Shown: piece by piece, positions 34,431 to 35,421 of the stretch
Numbering within the stretch: position 1 is the stretch's first letter
Layout: each line of letters starts with the position of its first letter
Assembly: GCA_025059805.1 (NCBI GenBank)
Contig: JANXDG010000014.1
Coordinates: 1 to 35,421, forward strand
From: Endomicrobiia bacterium
GTDB lineage: Bacteria; Elusimicrobiota; Endomicrobiia; DTEH01
DNA: 35,421 bases
Direction: 5' to 3'
Notes under the pieces: model-generated
What the model was told of the DNA's origin: nothing
Databases searched by the model: none
The model's input: the letters and a program-made list of their open reading frames with translations, nothing else
Position numbers and translations under genes: made by a program

Positions 34431-34892
34431 TTATCTTATAGCTGTATTTATAAGTTTGTTTATTAACTCAACGAACGGTGCTGTGTAATCACCTTTTCTT
34501 ACAGAGACAGGATGTATTGGCGTTTTTCCTTCTATCATACTTTGTATCTCACGCTGTAACCTATTTAAAGGTCCCATAATACGATGTACTAAATATAAAC
34601 TCATAATTACTCCTATTAACATTAGAACTATACCTTCTATAATAAACGCAATCATAACATTTGTTTGTACACTTTTTAGTATCTCAACAATCGTGTCAAG
34701 TGAAAGTGCAACATTTGTTTGTTCAGCATGTTTTGATAGCGCATTAATAAGTTTCGTAGAATGAGCGAATCCAAAGTGAATAGTAATACCTGTTATAATA
34801 AGTGCAAAAATTATAGCACCAAGAATATATTTGAAGTACCAAAATTTTACATCTTTGATAAACAAGAAACTTAATAACCTCCTTTTTTTCAT
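34431..34892 (-). CDS. Two-TM HAMP domain protein without output domain
   Basis: The 153-residue protein has a basic N-terminus, TM1 near residues 22-44 (ILGAIIFALIITGITIHFG), a short external loop to about residue 78, and TM2 near residues 79-102. A cytoplasmic HAMP-like segment follows with the conserved proline in MGPLNRLQREIQSMIEGK, then VRKGDYTAPFVELINKLI. Nothing lies beyond the HAMP: no kinase, cyclase or methyl-accepting domain. It probably senses or scaffolds at the membrane. GGAGGG precedes the ATG. Its place between metF and fchA is unexplained. Confidence 0.75.
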   Translation of the reverse strand: MKKRRLLSFLFIKDVKFWYFKYILGAIIFALIITGITIHFGFAHSTKLINALSKHAEQTNVALSLDTIVEILKSVQTNVMIAFIIEGIVLMLIGVIMSLYLVHRIMGPLNRLQREIQSMIEGKTPIHPVSVRKGDYTAPFVELINKLINTAIR

Positions 34893-34923
34893 AAAAAATT
34901 TTCCCTCCTTTCTCTTTTAGTAT

Positions 34924-35421
34924 CTATAAATTTAAATTTGCTAAGTTTAAAACCTGAGGAACTTTGTCATCCCAACCAAGCGGCATAATATGTATACCGT
35001 TGCAGTAATCTTTAACTTCTTTAATAATTTTTGCTGCAATTTCTACACCAGTTTGTCCTGATTTTGTTTTTTCTTTATCTTTTTTCAATTCTTCAATTAA
35101 ATATTCTGGGACATTCACTCCAGCTACATTTTCGTTCATAAACTTTGCCATTCCAATAGATTTAAGTATAGTTATCCCTGCCATCACTGGTATGTTGCCA
35201 AAATTCTTTCTTACTATTTCCATGAACTTAATAAATTTATCTGGGTTAAACACAAGTTGTGTTTGAAAAAATTCAGCACCTGCTTTTATTTTTTTCTCCA
35301 TTTTAAACAGTTGTGGCTCAAGCGGTTCCGCTTCTGGTGATACTACCGCGCCTATACAAAAATTTGGTGGTTCACCGTCAAGTTTGTTTCCTGCTAGGTC
35401 ATATCCTTCCATTAGTCGCTT
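34924..35421 (-). CDS. metF: 5,10-methylenetetrahydrofolate reductase, C-terminal part (cut by window edge)
   Basis: The frame is open across the window end (KRLMEGYDLAG...), so an internal ATG at 35412 is not the true start. The visible 165 residues are the C-terminal half of a MetF TIM barrel: FCIGAVVSPEAEP, KIKAGAEFFQTQLVFNPDKF, IPVMAGITILKS and the terminal GIHIMPLGWDDKVPQVL. It reduces methylene-THF to methyl-THF, the methyl donor for the corrinoid protein. It is the most upstream visible gene of the one-carbon block. Confidence 0.93.
   Translation of the reverse strand, partial: KRLMEGYDLAGNKLDGEPPNFCIGAVVSPEAEPLEPQLFKMEKKIKAGAEFFQTQLVFNPDKFIKFMEIVRKNFGNIPVMAGITILKSIGMAKFMNENVAGVNVPEYLIEELKKDKEKTKSGQTGVEIAAKIIKEVKDYCNGIHIMPLGWDDKVPQVLNLANLNL

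Noticed and set aside
1-35421. Mobile elements, prophage, CRISPR arrays or defence islands
   Set aside because: No transposase, integrase, phage structural gene, regularly spaced direct repeat array or defence-type gene is visible; the arrangement is ordinary chromosomal operons.

Overview
The window is about 35 kb of compact, AT-rich (roughly 30-33 % G+C by eye) bacterial chromosome. Many genes overlap by 1-4 bases (ATGA, GTGA, TAATG), and no gene-free stretch exceeds about 150 bases. Nothing looks like a phage, transposon, CRISPR array or rRNA. The gene set suggests a free-living anaerobe from an uncultured low-GC lineage. It has methyl-branch and carbonyl-branch Wood-Ljungdahl genes (metF, fchA, folD, acsD), Fur-controlled ferrous iron uptake (fur-feoA-feoB) and an endonuclease-type MutL. 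I cannot name the phylum from sequence alone. Most genes are on the minus strand, so transcription mainly runs from high to low coordinates.

Layout from right to left: (1) 34924-29316, a one-carbon block: metF (cut by the window edge), a two-TM HAMP protein, fchA, an AzgA/NCS2 purine-type permease, a cupin with a premature TGA, a cation diffusion facilitator, folD and acsD. (2) 29180-22656: scpB, a frameshifted TIM-barrel sugar isomerase, galT, a large HEAT-repeat protein and a GT-C-like membrane protein. (3) 21467-22659 on the plus strand: trxA-panC, convergent with and overlapping the GT-C-like gene. (4) 21383-18123: comF, then fur-feoA-feoB behind a promoter overlapped by a perfect Fur box. 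(5) 18059-5801: a thirteen-gene run of phosphodiesterase, miaB, mutS, a PilZ gene, mutL, miaA, hflX, pgsA, plsY, gpsA, an HU/IHF gene, a MerR gene and a COG2426 membrane protein. (6) 5747-2378: tRNA-Gly(GCC) on the plus strand, then purH, a secreted unknown, suhB and tRNA-Pro(TGG). (7) The left end: a DUF2569/zinc-ribbon membrane protein, radC, a YbgC-type thioesterase and the start of an aspartate kinase gene.

The observations most worth a second look are these. FolD has lost the lysine needed for cyclohydrolase activity (K54 to Q, with Q98 to N and D121 to E), while a dedicated cyclohydrolase/cyclodeaminase gene, fchA, sits about 2.5 kb upstream in the same block. The sugar-isomerase gene is split by a one-base shift at an A10 tract. 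The cupin gene has TGA where its family has a conserved glycine, and the rest of the domain is intact in frame behind it. fchA is translationally coupled to a purine-type permease, hinting that purine-derived C1 units may enter the Wood-Ljungdahl pathway. Degenerate 8-bp-period repeats lie next to both tRNA genes. A PilZ gene carries its c-di-GMP-binding arginine motif inside a 61-base overlap with mutS.
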